DNA of 64,000 nucleotides from Atopsyche davidsoni (GCA_022113835.1 JAILWY010000014.1:2542001-2606000); one strand, 5' to 3'; positions 36,101 through 46,169 are shown, counted from the first letter of the stretch. A program made the numbers and translations. The notes: generated by a model from the letters alone, not told the origin.

Positions 36101-39100
36101 TTGAATAATCTAATGATTACCGAGTGGGATGTAAGTTTTATTAGTATATTGAGCATAACAATACGTTAATTGTGGTTAAAGTTAGAAATTACAAATTTAA
36201 GTATAAATGCCTTAAAAAAATCGGTTTATTATAAATAATATTAATATTTTTTTTATATTAAATAATAGTATTTGTTATTCTGCATCATTGCCGTCTCCAA
36301 CTGCCTGTGACTTTTCATTTCTCGCGCGTTTCAGGCGCTCGCTTCAGGTCGCCGAGGGGTGGATTCAAAAATTAAAAACCAAGATGAATTAGAGAGAATT
36401 AGTCACAGTGCTAATCAATAACGAGGTAGCGGTGTTTTATGAGAGTTTACCCTGAATAACTCAGTCCCCAGCAGCAGCCGCAGGGCCGGTGCTGATTTAT
36501 ATCATATCTGAATTATGCGCCACCCCCGCCTCCGAGTGCGGCCCTGGAGCGCCACCCTCTGATTTGTGGTCAGCCAACCGACCACCCTAAGCGCATCTAC
36601 ATATTTCAACCGAAAATCATCTGATAAGGTGGTTTTTGAAAGCTTTTTTGGGTAATTTGAAGGTTTTTCTAAGCAATGCCAGCGCAGTGGGCGCTGGATT
36701 TTTTTTTGCCTTTCAAGAGACTTTCAGTAAAAACAAAAGTTTTGAATGTGAGGTATTATAGAATAAGCAAGTCTATCATGCATTTTGTTTTTATATTTTC
36801 AAGAAAAAACATTCTTATGCTTAATAATGAAGTAAATAAGTAAATAACATAAGTGTGGGCTCAAATACCAACTCGCAAAAAAGTCGTTACTCGCAAAAAT
36901 TCATAGAAATTATTTCCGATTTTTAAAGTGTTGTACAATTTTTTATTCATTTGTACTCAAAGTGTTTGTTATATAGAATATAGAAAACTCTATAAATACA
37001 GGTAGATTTATCGCACTGTACTGTCACGTAGTTTAGGGCATTTATCCCGGGGCCTGCGAGTCGGTTCATCCAAGTTTTATAGCTCAGATAATACTGGTCC
37101 GGGATAGGGACGCGTGGAGGGTCGGGGTTCAAAAGGAAACCATTGTTGAGACGAAACGCGAAAAGAAGGCCGAAGAAGAAGAAGAAGAAGAAGATAAAAC
37201 GGTCTAATAATAATGGTTCGCTAACGAAATTTTTAAAAGGGTTGTGCGTTCACTCGGTCACAGGGCGAGCTTATAAATATATATTGTAGAATCAACTGTG
37301 TTTATATAGTAAGTCGCGTGTATTTTTTAATCTAAAAAAACTTTGCTGCTAAAACGAAGGCGACTTAAATTGATTATTCTCTTTATTAAATATTTGAACC
37401 GTTATGCGCGATTTCAAATTTCGCATTACGCGAATTTCTTATTTAAGAATGTGTATGAACATAATGTAATCATTGACTTCTCTTTACAATTAAAAACAGC
37501 GTTGGGTGTTATGAACGTATTTTACAAGACAATAGATGTATTTTTCAGTATAAATAACATGTAATACTGCATAAAGTGTTTTTAGAATTAAAGTGATTGA
37601 TTCAAATGATTCGTATTTTTTTTGTATTAAGATATACGCGAATTTCACTTAACGCGATTTTTCACGTAGCGACGAAGTAAAACAGCTGATATTATTGTAA
37701 TTGATTTCAATATACATTTTCGGCTTCAATGCTTTATTTTTTTAATGCTAGTTGTTTAAAATCTTAAGCATGTTAATATTAAACGTAACGCAACAGCCAG
37801 GTGGATCGATTTCTGGCTGTACAAACGTACAGCGTAGGAAGGTACATTGTCGTATTGACCTTTTTTAACTCTGGGTGAGGTCACGCGTTTAAATATCCTC
37901 CCTCGCCACCCTCGCCAAGCCACGTGGCCTAGAGGAGGGAACCTAACAATTATTTATCGGTCATTACAGTACAATGGGATATTGTGGCGTTATTATTTAT
38001 TAATGCACAGTTGCTTACGATGAAGATACTACAATGCAGGCTGTAGAATTAAATGTTAATTTATTTATGGGGTTCATAAAAACGGGATTCCGCTTGCCTA
38101 TTTTGGAATGAAGAATTGTAATTGATGGGCATTGAAAATTGGGGTATAAACTGGTCGATAGAACCTACTGTGCTCTTGTTTGGTCTAGCATCATAGCGTT
38201 GACAATGGGTCATTATTCAGAATAAGCAGGGCAAAGTGTAAAACCAATTTAAAATTGAGTGCTGAAATATAGGTTATCAAAAATTCGATTATAATTTTTT
38301 ATTTTCTATATTATGAAGAGTTAGTTGAATGTGATTGTTTTTTTTTTAAACTAGCTTTATGATTTTTACTTAGGTTGGACTTGAAGGGTCTTGCTACCTA
38401 ACCTTGCTTGGTCTCCATCTTCAGTCTGCCACAAAAAAAGACCGTTTTACCTGGCGAAATCGTGTCATTTAATTAATTTAATTGTCACTTTATTAAAATT
38501 AAAATTAAATCTTGAAGATGTTAAAAAATTGGATAAAATGACGGCTTTTCAAAACCAAAGTTTGTTGAAGATTTTTTTTTTTAATTTTTAAAAGAATCAA
38601 TTGCACAGGGTTTATATTTAATCTTTTAATTCCAATTGAAAAAAATACTTTTAAATGTTTAGGACTCTTAGAACAGGGACATGATGAATCTGCAAATTCC
38701 TACACTTCAATCGGAAAAACACATATTTATCATATTAAAAGTAAATTTACAAGAAATGAAAAATTATTCTGTTCGGAAGAAAGGATATATCTAACTTTTT
38801 GCATTTAAATTTTTTTGATTGGTGCAGTCGATTTTTTGCCAAACGGACTAGAAAATGATCAAAAAAAATATGAGGACTGGGAGTATGGGACTTAGATCCT
38901 TAACCAAAAAGTCAGAAGCCCAAGATTGAAGTAAGTTTAGCTTCATGATACTGATGATTACATTCTTTCTCTTGCAGTGATGCTGATCTCCGTGCCGTTC
39001 CTTATAGTCACGTCGTTGACGTACTTGCTGGTAGGGAAACTGAACGAAACCTCGCATGGACGTGCCGCAGGAGCTCACTGCGCCTGCCTGGCCGTGGCGT

Positions 39101-42100
39101 TCTTCGCCCTGGCGCTGGCACAGCTCCTCTCCACCAAGAAGCTCAGCCACGCCGTCTGCATCACAGCAGGTAAGCATCCAAACCTGATGAGCCTTTCACT
39201 CTACCTGAAAGCCTAGACAACCCCAAAACACACGACTATCGTAAGAGTTAGAGTTTTTCAGGTTAGAGTCATGTACAGTGATATGGTCACCAACTTCCTT
39301 TAAGGAGAGACACTTGAAAAAGAAGAAGATGAGTTATTGAATATTCTCTCAAAAATATCATGAAAATGTATAAATGACTTTTAAGAGTACAATTCACGCT
39401 GCATTAAAAGAAGTACCTAGAGAAATACGACCTTCTTTCCTTGATTTTACATAAAGGTCTTTATTTTGGTAACACTATTTAAGCTATGGGAAAGTTATAA
39501 AAACTGTAACAAAAATATTTTATAAGAAATAAAAATATATATAATATTCCTATTTAGGTCGCGTGAAACAGCGTGAGTATCTAATTATATATATTTTCTT
39601 CTCTGTTCATGGTTTTTTTTTTGGGTAAATAGTGTGGTGGGTCTTCGAGTCTTTCTACACCACAGCTAGATGCATACATGATTATAATTGGCTATGATGT
39701 TATATTAAACAATTTCACTCTTCAATTTTCAAGTATCGTGTGTATACGTAGAAACCAACAAGAGTAACCGCAATATTTGGATGCGATCCAAAATAGCGTA
39801 ATCGTATTAATCTCCACATTGCTTAACGTGTCGGAGCATCTGTTATGCGAATTACATAAATTACGGTAAGTATTCGGTCTCGGTGTGGTCTGAGTTCCGT
39901 GAGATCATTTCCTAGAATGCGCCTTAACACTTTGTACAGAATCAAGAGTCTTACTGGTTCCACGGGGAACTCGAAGATCCCGGGGGGGCTAGATTGTTGA
40001 ATGACATTTTGAGCGACTTGGAGGCAATAGATTGCTGAATTCTGGAGTACAGTAAAATTTATCGAAATCAATTTGGCTATCATTTAAATCATGAAACGCC
40101 CTCATCGGTATATTGGGAGATCCCGTGGCGGGTTTTTGGCGTGGAGGGTACTAGATTTTGAAATTTTTATATAAATATTCATTGTATATTTATTGTATAT
40201 TTAATATTTATTGTATATCACAGGTTCCCAAAGTGGTCAGTATCGACCCCCAGGAGTCGATTTTGGCCTGCAAGGGGTCTATGATAGCGAAAAATTTAAT
40301 TTGGGGGTCCACGAACTGTGGATCCCATTTAAGCAGGTCATCACCAAAATTTAGGCATTCCGTAAATGTCATAATTGAACACAAATTGAACCTATGTACT
40401 AACATAATAATGTTGTTAATCCTGCATTTTGGACTATTGCAAGAAAGTTTTTGATAGTTTTTCCATCTTCATACCACACGGAGAAGGGTTTCAATGCAGT
40501 TGTTAAACTTCTTACAAAAAAAGAAATAGTTATTCAATGTTTACATACCGACATAAAATATGGCGCACCCTGTATATCAGATGTCAAAAATATGTTTGAA
40601 GATGATGAATTTGATATTAGTCGATGGGTCAAAATAGTTTGGGAATCTATGTTGTATATTGTGAAAAAAAATGGTTAAGACCCCGGGTCTCCAGTTCGTC
40701 ACTGCGGGGGCTCAAGCCCAGGCCGTGACCGATTGTAATCCGGGTGGCCTGCATAACCGCACACCGAGGCCGCAACTAATGCCCTTAATCTTAATCACCC
40801 TCGATGGAAGCATGGCGGCCTAGAGGGTGGTTTGTGTATCGTATCCGTATTGTGTTGTTGCGGATTTATCGGCCTGACCTGACCCACCCGGTATATGATA
40901 CTGATAATTTGCACGAGTCTTGGAGCACAATGATAATTAACCGTGGAAACCTTCGATCCCATCAAAGGCAAAATGAGGTCCGTTATAGTTGTATAATGAT
41001 GTAATTGAATTTTGGTGGTTTTTATGAAATTTAGGGGTCGATTGTAATACGATTCCTTTTAGAAGGCTCAGGCAAATAACTCAACAACACGTTGATATTA
41101 GACCATATAATATAATACAAGGCAGTGACTGGCCGTCCCATACAACTATTATTACAAATATCTAAGAAATTCGTAATTTCATATCGAGACTTCGTAGAAG
41201 GCAGAATATTTGCATGGGAGTTTAATAAAATTGGTGTTGCATAACGCTTCGATCTATGTGTAAAATAGCTCGCCATGTAAATAGTCTATAGGAGGAGAGA
41301 ACTTCAGAATGAGGTCCCTGTCTTGAATTACCATAACACAAGTGTTAAATTTTTACATATATTTTTTTTAGTATATAACACATGTAGAGCCTTAAATAAA
41401 CCAAATAGAAACTACCTCGTTTTTTATATTTAATTTGAGATTTACTCCATACATTAAGGTAATTCATATGACCTGTGCCATTGACAGTTCCCTTGACCCT
41501 TGGCTGTTGCCGTATGTTATGCATGTAAAATGAACACCAGTGCGCTAACCATATCGACCTTGTGAGAAGAAAATTACATCCTAAGAATATTTTTACCGCT
41601 TGTGTTGCTTCTAAAGGCTAGTTTTATGATAACAAAGGTGTGTGTTCGTGCAATACGTTAAATAACACTTTATGGTGCAGGTTTAAATATATTGCACACT
41701 TACAGCAGACCGGTCGTAAATAAAACAATCTTTTCGAAACTGTAATTTTTCATGAAGTTGTGAAAATATAAATATATCGCCTGAAAAAACATAGAACCTG
41801 TGTAGCACTGCTTTAATGAACCTATTACAATTATGCAATTAAATTAAATTATTATTTTTTTATTTGATATACCGCATTCGTCATGACATCATAATTTTAA
41901 AAATTAATGTTTCGCATTAAAATTAAATTCGTGACTGTCTCAAGTCTGACGAAGCCCTTGAAAGACGAATGTGATTAAAAATAAAAATTGAAATAGCGTA
42001 CACATTATATTGACTGTAAAATATTGAATAAATGTACATGTATTAATATAAATATACACGTGTAATTGTATATAAAATGAAGTGGTCTACATATTAAAAC

Positions 42101-42853
42101 ATATATTTATATATGTGCACATAATTTTTTTTTTTTATTGATATATTATATAATAATTAACTGTCAAAGAAATCAACCTGGCATGCATAGCCAACCGTGA
42201 CCAACTTAATGCAATAAAAATAAAACCGAAGGTGTAACGCGCCCAGTCGGTTTATCGGTTCAGTGGTTAGAACCTTCGGCTCTCCAAGGAAGGCTCTCCG
42301 GCTGATCCCCGCTCTGACAGGTGAATCCCAAATTGATTAAATGGGGTCGACACCGGGTGGCGGTGTTTTTCCGTAGTCATCAACCTTTATCATCCCGTAT
42401 TACTTTTAGCAACTTTCGCATTGATGTTGCAATCGCCAGTTGATTGACTGTACACAGTTCTTTGGGAATATAAATATATCTTGCAATGTATTTTATTTAT
42501 ATTTCTCGCTTCTCAGTGTTATCGTTGTATATCGGTTAATCGGTAACAATGCAGTAAACACAGTTAGTTTTTAGTGGCTGTTATTTTTTTACTCAGTATA
42601 TGTAAACATTATAAAATTCAGACGTTACGGTTTCGATGCTGAATCCATCATACAACGGCTCCCAAAACCTACGAATAATTATTGAAAATATTGTTAATCA
42701 AATCAAATAATTTAATTTCATAATATAATATATTTTAATAGTTATTTAATCATAATTTATTTGTTTTGTTTCAGCTTACATCATCCAGTTTTCGTTCCTT
42801 GCCTGTTTTTTTTGGCTTAACATCCTGTGCTACGATATCTACCAAAATATCAA
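12999..42853 (+). CDS. Methuselah-like G-protein-coupled receptor, 5' five exons (3' part beyond the window)
   Basis: Exons: 12999-13250, 32095-32291, 32955-33208, 38978-39169 and 42775-42853, all GT-AG and phase-consistent (974 nt, 324 complete codons). The ATG at 12999 starts a clear signal peptide (MLARVVALYLALAAVTATCG). A Pro/Ala-rich stretch and RRRRAPE, a possible furin-type site, follow. The ectodomain carries KCCGDGMSFSKDMSEC, much like the Methuselah KCCP motif, plus CKHKG, FLLPNGSVFIV, FCMEMFWDE and YICFPPDPEPS. It has several N-glycosylation sequons (NTS, NFT, NGT, NGS, NKS). TM1 begins at VWIIIIAILMLISVPFLI (about residue 227), TM2 includes CLAVAFFALALAQLLS, and TM3 includes YIIQFSFLACFFWLNILCYD, a strong match to the family. 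Methuselah-type receptors are plasma-membrane GPCRs linked to stress response and lifespan in flies; the ligand cannot be inferred here. TM4-TM7 are absent from this window. An upstream in-frame ATG at 12909 lacks signal character at its start, so I prefer 12999. Confidence 0.9.
13706..13851. mobile_element. MITE-like element with 21-bp terminal inverted repeats
   Basis: The left end AAGCAGGCTACACCCGCTGC and the right end GCAGCGGGTGTAGGCTGCTT are inverse complements with one mismatch. The 146-bp interior is non-coding and includes GCGTCCTTTTATTTTGAGTG, which recurs near 35470. The same family occurs at 9705-9844, 35364-35500 and 50682-50760. Confidence 0.8.
14084..14121 (-). repeat. GAAAC-palindrome repeat, possible hammerhead relic
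   Basis: The minus strand reads CTGAAGAAGG, then TACCGGTACCGAAACGTC. CTGAAGA fits the hammerhead CUGANGA core. GAAA is followed by the self-complementary ACGT and a C. Stem II is poorly formed. A related minus-strand piece with GGTACCGAGACCGAAACGTC lies at 19772-19816 but lacks the CUGANGA element. Confidence 0.35.
15712..15739. repeat. Poly-A tract (28 A)
   Basis: An uninterrupted run of A, followed by CCCAGCACTCG. It could be the tail of an old retroposed copy or simple slippage. No upstream retrogene is recognisable. Confidence 0.8.
17163..17350 (-). mobile_element. LINE 3' stub, reverse orientation
   Basis: The minus strand reads RKIEGKGSIGKRKFTW, then ISETGP, and ends with the CTTATGAGGAGAAGCATCAG and GAAGAAGAAG tail shared with the other stubs. 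It has in-frame stops and is strongly 5'-truncated. Confidence 0.65.
18576..19066. mobile_element. hAT-like MITE (TAGTGATGGGCA family)
   Basis: The left end is TAGTGATGGGAAAAATCGAT. The right end, read in reverse, is TAATGATGGGCACCATCGAT. The interior is AT-rich and non-coding with ATCGATTAATCGAA-like palindromes. A solo end of the same family lies at 26717-26745, and related elements lie at 23966-24773 and 30482-30832. I did not find a clear 8-bp target duplication. Confidence 0.55.
19358..19610. mobile_element. MITE with GTGGCGTGCGG ends, copy 1
   Basis: The left end is GTGGCGTGCGGCCCACAC. The right end, read in reverse, is GTGGTGTGCGGTGTACAC. The element is about 250 bp and non-coding. 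A second full copy is at 48228-48459. Single ends occur near 29188 and 44842-44862. Confidence 0.55.
20043..20355 (-). mobile_element. Retroelement 3' fragment, copy A
   Basis: The minus strand runs from a block shared with 61047-61281 (TTTAGATCTGATACTCC, ACACGCTCAGGGT and others, read on the plus strand) into a LINE-like tail. That tail reads EMIANLLWGEALDEEE and ends at the TTCTTCTTCATCAAGTGCCT tail (plus strand). The shared block may be the 3' untranslated or late coding part of the same element. Stops interrupt every frame. Confidence 0.5.
20456..20645. repeat. Short local tandem duplication
   Basis: CATGAATTGGACAATC, TTTGACT and a GGCACAGTAC / TTGGACATTGCA block occur twice, about 110 bases apart, with divergence. 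The motif ATTGGACA is repeated four times in about 200 bases. No function is evident. Confidence 0.55.
21105..21190. repeat. (TA)n microsatellite
   Basis: About 85 bases of almost pure TA dinucleotides. Shorter TA tracts are at 17881-17902 and 54043-54086. Confidence 0.95.
22030..22123 (+). mobile_element. LINE 3' stub
   Basis: TTAGAAAACCATGAA is followed by GTGAAATGGTCTCCAAACTC, CTCTGAG and GAGGCACTTGAC, ending in GTAGAAG. The same order of blocks occurs at 53618-53697. This is the extreme 3' end of the non-LTR family described at 745-900. Confidence 0.6.
22669..22890. mobile_element. Foldback pair beside a tRNA-like sequence
   Basis: The left arm at 22669-22702 (ATTGAAAAATGATTAAAGAA, ACTCTCAGAAAAA) and the right arm at 22858-22890 (TTTTGAGAGTTTCTTTAATC, ATTTTTCAAT) are inverse complements over about 32 bases with one or two mismatches. 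The right arm starts 7 bases after the tRNA-like sequence, while the left arm is about 70 bases before it. Confidence 0.75.
22775..22850 (+). tRNA. tRNA-like sequence, probably a pseudogene or SINE head
   Basis: The 76-nt segment starts GTGATTC and ends AAATCAC, giving six acceptor-stem pairs. Its internal promoter boxes are good: TTGGTATAATTGGTAATAC (A box) and TGTTCGAGTCCCA (B box). The T arm pairs TGTG with CACA. The anticodon arm (CCGGCCATGTTAGCTTGG) pairs poorly. GTT (Asn) would be the anticodon only if the loop is shifted. There is no intron. I consider it tRNA-derived rather than a working tRNA. Confidence 0.45.
23966..24773. mobile_element. Possible hAT-like non-autonomous element
   Basis: The left end TAGTGATGTCCAGTTTTGAT faces a right end that reads TGTGATGGGCACAATCGATT in reverse, a weaker match than in the 30482-30832 copy. 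The roughly 800-bp interior is AT-rich with repeated ATCGA motifs and no coding frame. Confidence 0.35.
26250..26490. repeat. Local direct duplication
   Basis: AAAAAGTAGCCAAGGTCATC, TGCATTG and CGAAGTTCACA at about 26260-26300 recur as AAAAAATAACCAAGGTCATC, AGCATTA and GGAAGTTCACA at about 26433-26472. The offset is about 173 bases. The copies are diverged. The following sequence to 26700 is less AT-rich and unassigned. Confidence 0.6.
27311..27422 (+). mobile_element. LINE 3' stub
   Basis: GTAGAGCAGTTAAACTAATA and AGACTGGCCCAGGA are followed by GTGGTCACCAACCTCTTTTA and AGGCATCTGAAGAAGAAG. This matches the 745-900 stub closely in block order. Confidence 0.65.
27487..27842. mobile_element. 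hAT-like MITE (CAGTGGCTCTCAAAC ends)
   Basis: The left end is CAGTGGCTCTCAAACTCTTT followed by CCCACGGACCCC. The right end, read in reverse, is CAGTGCTTCTCAAAGTGGTC followed by CTACGGACCCC. Such CAGNGNTTCTCAAA ends are typical of hAT transposons. The element is 356 bp. An open frame across the interior shows no resemblance to a transposase. Confidence 0.75.
28060..28290. other. GC-rich islet in receptor intron 1
   Basis: GC content rises well above the surroundings, with G-runs (GGCGGGGGTGCCGGGGGTGG) and C-runs. No splice-consistent exon, repeat family or tRNA is evident. It may be a regulatory or conserved non-coding block. Confidence 0.35.
30482..30832. mobile_element. hAT-like MITE (TAGTGATGGGCA family), best copy
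   Basis: The left end TAGTGGTGGGCACAGTCG and the right end (reverse reading TAGTGATGGGCACAGTCG) match at 17 of 18 positions. The interior is non-coding. An 8-bp target duplication was not evident. Confidence 0.7.
32752..32900 (-). repeat. Dispersed repeat with hammerhead-like core (family 2), copy 1
   Basis: GAGGGACAAGGCATTTG, TTGGTGAAGATCCATTATT and GTCTTCACTTTGAGTTTATT are shared with the element at 60839-60999 (inverted relative to it). The minus strand reads GCAT, CTGATGA, then the GACCC/GGGTC hairpin, then GAGAC, ACTAGT and TATGCAAA. UGCAU (32890-32894) can pair with AUGCA (32849-32853) as stem I. It lies in the 663-base intron 2 of the receptor gene. Confidence 0.7.
33870..34100. other. 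GC-rich islet in receptor intron 3
   Basis: The block contains CGCGTGCGTGGCCCGCG, CCCCCGCGCGGGGG and GGCCCGGCTGATGGCCGGC, the last two nearly palindromic. It directly precedes the tandem duplication. No exon features are seen. It could be a regulatory element or an unrecognised repeat end. Confidence 0.35.
34111..34620. repeat. Tandem duplication of a 250-bp unit
   Basis: Unit 1 (34111-34360) and unit 2 (34378-34620) both begin AGACTGTCCCCCACGCTGAT. Both continue with ACTGTCCCCCAC, CATCGAACTAACTAC, TATAATATGCTTCGTATATT, CACCAATGATTATTA and TTGCTAGATAATTTTTTGAT, and end CAGTTGTTTTTGACG. Divergence is a few per cent plus small indels, so the duplication is fairly recent. Confidence 0.9.
34676..34735 (+). 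mobile_element. SINE tail fragment
   Basis: CCGACTTGGCAGGTGAATCC and CAAACTGAT match the segment following the tRNA-like head at 42247-42400 (CTGACAGGTGAATCCCAAAT, TGAT). The tRNA-derived head is missing or unrecognisable here. Confidence 0.45.
35364..35500. mobile_element. MITE-like element (AAGCTGCCTACAC family)
   Basis: It starts AAGCTGCCTGCATGCACTGC. It includes AACAATTTGCGA-like sequence and GCGTCCATTTATTTTGAGTG, shared with 13706-13851. Immediately upstream is a short CGACTTG triplication (GCGACTTGCGACTTGCGACT). Confidence 0.45.
36440..36610. other. GC-rich islet, possible conserved non-coding element
   Basis: The sequence includes CCCCAGCAGCAGCCGCAGGG, GGTGCTGATTTATATCATAT and CGCCACCCCCGCCTCCGAGT. 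The mix of GC-rich and ATATCA-type motifs is unlike the flanking AT-rich sequence and unlike the repeats in this window. No exon is supported. Confidence 0.35.
38511..38845. repeat. Dispersed 330-bp repeat, copy B
   Basis: This is the second copy of the block at 63-392, in the same orientation and with the same order of landmarks. It ends about 130 bases before receptor exon 4. Confidence 0.8.
39238..39330 (+). mobile_element. LINE 3' stub
   Basis: ATATGGTCACCAACTTCCTT and TAAGGAGAGACACTTG are followed by AAAAAGAAGAAG. This is the same 3' terminus as the other non-LTR stubs. Confidence 0.6.
40221..40680 (+). pseudogene. hAT transposase C-terminal remnant (ZBED5-like)
   Basis: The left end CAGGTTCCCAAAGTGGTC resembles a hAT terminus. 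Further on, an open frame contains FPSSYHTEKGFNAVVKLLTK, which fits the C-terminal dimerisation region of hAT transposases of the ZBED5 type (pattern FPSSY..EKGFSAV..LLTKKRN). The frame then departs from the family and the rest of the protein is missing. This is a dead element. Confidence 0.6.
42247..42400 (+). mobile_element. tRNA-derived SINE
   Basis: The head TCGGTTCAGTGGTTAGAAC is a good tRNA A box with D arm. CGGCTGATCCCCGCTCTGAC occupies the B-box/T-arm position but lacks the TTCGA loop. The tail CAGGTGAATCCCAAATTGAT continues into GGGGTCGACACCGGGTGG. A tail fragment occurs at 34676-34735. Confidence 0.6.
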
Positions 42854-43939
42854 GTAAGTTATTATTTATTTTAAATTTATTTTCTATTATTTCAGTGATA
42901 ATAGGTATAAATAAAAGTAAACAACAATACTTTTAAAAATAATAATAGTCCGTATGGTTATTAGGTTACGCATTTATTTGCCTTTCAAAAGATTTCACGA
43001 AAACGGTTTTTTCGCATGTTGAAACAAAATAAATGCAAATTGAATCAGTAAATAAAATATCATGAACAGATTATTCAATAACCCTTTTGTTGTATTCTAG
43101 GGGTTGAAAATTAAACTCCCTTTTTGACTTATTTGTTTTAAACTGCCCTCAAAGCGTGTTACAATTTAAATACTGCCATTTTTGGCAGTTGTATATTTTT
43201 ATATTAATTTTATATTTACTCTGTTTAAAAAAAAACAAGAACTACTTTATAGAGTAATTCGTGGGATAAATACAAATCATGAATACATTTTCGCAGTGGG
43301 TTTTATGTTAAATATTCAACTCACAACTGACAACTACACAATAGTTCGACCTAAAAATTAAAAACAAACACATTTCACGATCAATTAAAATTTAGTTTAT
43401 GTGAGAAAAGTTTATGTAAAAAAAAATCATTTTTTGTTTGAGTCGAAGAATAAGTTATGCTAATAACTAAAGAATATTTTCGATATATATTTTTTTGTTG
43501 GTCAATGTAGACAGGTGATGATTGAGTCATTTCCTCCGTCTAGCATCGTTTTGGCAGGTCTCGGATACCTGTCGCGAGATAAAACCGGTTTTGAATTCTT
43601 AGACAGCTGATGGGGGAGATGATGCAATGATGAAATTAGAAAATAGCCCATCTGCTTTTTGTAACAGCTTTTTTTCCGCAGTGGCGGTGCTGCGTGCGTT
43701 CGGCTGGCTCGCATAAATAACATTCCTGCTATTAATAGACGTGACTGTGACCTATGCGGCGGTAGATCCAATCCGCGGTTAGAGCAGTTCCTCGACCCAC
43801 CTCTGGTTCGAGTATACAGGGTGATTCATAGTACAGATACCACATAAGTAAAATATTTTTTAAAACTTTTTTTACCCAAATTAATTATTAAAATAAATCA
43901 ATATTTTTGACACAGAGTACAACTTCAGTGACATAATGC

Positions 43940-43989
43940 AAAGGTTGGCGAAACCGGTCACCAATAAAAATTAATCAAGTATTTTACTT
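43940..43989 (+). repeat. Hammerhead-like repeat fragment (family 1)
   Basis: AAAGGTTGGCGAAACCGGTC, ACCAATAAAAATTAATCAAG and TATTTTA match the 8117-8195 repeat on the opposite strand. The 5' part with the TGATAA motif is replaced here by CATAATG, so the fold is incomplete. Confidence 0.65.
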
Positions 43990-44306
43990 TAAATAGCACA
44001 TTTAAATTAACAGATGAAATTATATATATTTTTAAATATTCATGAAATAAAATTTAACCATTCTAATGATAGGTCTTTTTTAATAAAAAAAAATCGTTTT
44101 TTAAGACAAAAACTTTGTATTATGCATAATACTTATTTAAACCAAACAGCAATAAATATTTTTTTCTCCTTTCAATAACTTCGTCAAACTTATGAGGCAT
44201 GTGAAAAACAAATAACCATGATATATCAAAAATTATCATAATCTCTTACTCACTTGTCTTGATGCATTGATGTAAGAAATATATTTCTGTATATCTCATT
44301 TATTTA

Positions 44307-44388
44307 TATTAATACGCGCCCCGCCTTTAGACAGCAGTCCGCGAAACGGGTACTAGTACCCGCCCCGCCCCGCCTTTATTGTGTTAAT
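44307..44388. mobile_element. TTAA-flanked short element with 16-bp palindrome, copy 1
   Basis: Both edges carry TTAAT (TATTAATACGCGCCCCGCCT; TTTATTGTGTTAATA). The perfect palindrome CGGGTACTAGTACCCG lies at 44347-44362. The same arrangement occurs at 62674-62750. TTAA is the piggyBac target site. Confidence 0.55.
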
Positions 44389-46169
44389 ATAAAATTTTTG
44401 TTATTTGAGTTTCGGAACACCGTGTAGATATGTGTACAGCCCAGCGCACTGCTTATTGACCTCGTAAATCTACCGAATTTCTCGAGAAATGATAAAACGA
44501 ACGAGGCGACCGAGTATCTTGTCTGCGACCTTGAAAGTCAGAATCACTGCCCCGCTTGACTGGGGGCCAAGCTAGCTGAGCGCCAGCTATTAGTGTTGAT
44601 TGGCTAACCAAAGCGTAATTGTTCGGATTGATTTTTGGTTGCCTCATGTGTAAATATAGACGATGATATAACAGCGCGTTGAAAAATAATTTCTTTTTTG
44701 AAAAACAAAATATTTGCAATATAAATATTTAAAAAAATATTTTGCAAGTATTGCTTGCTCATATTTAAATTTAGGTGAAATTATTTTTATTTTAATTTTA
44801 ATATAATTGGTGTGGCTAGAATAATTGCTAGCCTTGCGCTAAAAGTCACCGCACACCACTGCTACGTAAGCAGTAGTTATGATTATGTATTATCGAGGTT
44901 GGAGGCATTCTAGCAAACGAAATCATTTATCATTTATGAATGCCTCGATTGAGTGAATAATATCGGAATTTATTACTGTGATAATCGAGTTTACGTTTGC
45001 AGTTACAAAAAAAATGTATTTGTTTTTGTTTTGAAGCATAAAAAAATATTTTTTACATACTTGTTTTATCTTGAATATGTGTGGTAAATAAATAAAAGCT
45101 ATGTAGCTAATTTTACAATCGCTTTATTGTGAAATATAATATGTTGAATGGAGGCATTAAGATAAAAAAAATCACTGAACGCAATAAAATATCACAGAAG
45201 ATAGACTCACCGGCCGATGTACTAAAAAATAAATAAACAAATACGTACTATTGCATGAATAAAAAAACACTTTGCGCAATGTTTTAAGCTCCCCTTTCTG
45301 TCGGTTGTATTCTAAATCTTCCCCGTAAGCTTCAATAAAATATTATCCAAATAGAACATGATTTTTCTACGCGACATAAAATCGATTCAGATGCGCCGGA
45401 CTGGAATTAAATTTTCAGGGGTGTTGCTGCTCAAGGAAGAATATTCCCTTTTCTCGTCAGTCCCTTCCTGAAACATTAATGCCACGGACGGGGAGCACAG
45501 AGCACCAGGTTATATTGCAGAAACAAATTTCGAAAAAGTAATAAAGGATGTGAATAATTAAGATGAAATGAAAAATTTATAAATTTGACTTCATCCGTAC
45601 TCCTGAAATGAATTTATAAGCTTTGTTTATTTCAATGGAAACGAGCTTCGCGTAAATCTACGCAAGGGTGATAAAAATGGTTTTGTTTATAAAACTCTTG
45701 AACTTGATTTGTTTTTGATTTGTAAATTGTTGAAAGCAATGGAAAGTTATGGTATTGGAGCTGTTTTCAGTGTTTTTTTTTTAGTAACACCAACATCAAT
45801 TATACAATAAACATATGATTTTAATAAGCTTTGAAATAGGTTTTTATCCAAACTGGCATATATATTGCTGCACGTGTGGTATTTAATCAAAAAACAAGTT
45901 TTTGTCTTTCTAAGGCTTCACCATACTGATGTGAATAATTGCTGGCAATTTTAAACGGTTTATAATGATTAACGTATAATTTTTCAGTAGTTAACGTAAC
46001 AACTTTACTTTTGAATCAACCTCTTAGTCATCTGTATAAAAATACTCCCTCACAAAGCCCAGGTGCAATTTTTTTTTTCATTTCAATTTTTTTTGTTTCA
46101 GCTAAGGTTTATGAAAACGTCAGGTTGTGTATAATTCAATCCATTCTTTTGATATCGCCTTTTTTCCGA

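Larger units (their letters stand above)
33209..38977 (+). other. Receptor intron 3 (5.8 kb)
   Basis: No nested gene is supported. Contents are GC-rich islets (33870-34100, 36440-36610), a tandem duplication (34111-34620), a SINE tail (34676-34735), MITE-like sequence (35364-35500), a (GAA)n tract near 37170-37195, and the second copy of the 330-bp repeat (38511-38845). Confidence 0.75.
39170..42774 (+). other. Receptor intron 4 (3.6 kb)
   Basis: It holds a LINE stub at 39238-39330, a degraded hAT element with transposase remnant at 40221-40680, a GC-richer unassigned block at 40680-40900, and a tRNA-derived SINE at 42247-42400. The remainder is AT-rich with nothing recognisable. Confidence 0.75.

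Noticed and set aside
44453..44719. 88-codon minus-strand frame near the TTAA element
   Set aside because: No domain resemblance. It lies in a repeat-rich stretch between transposon ends.
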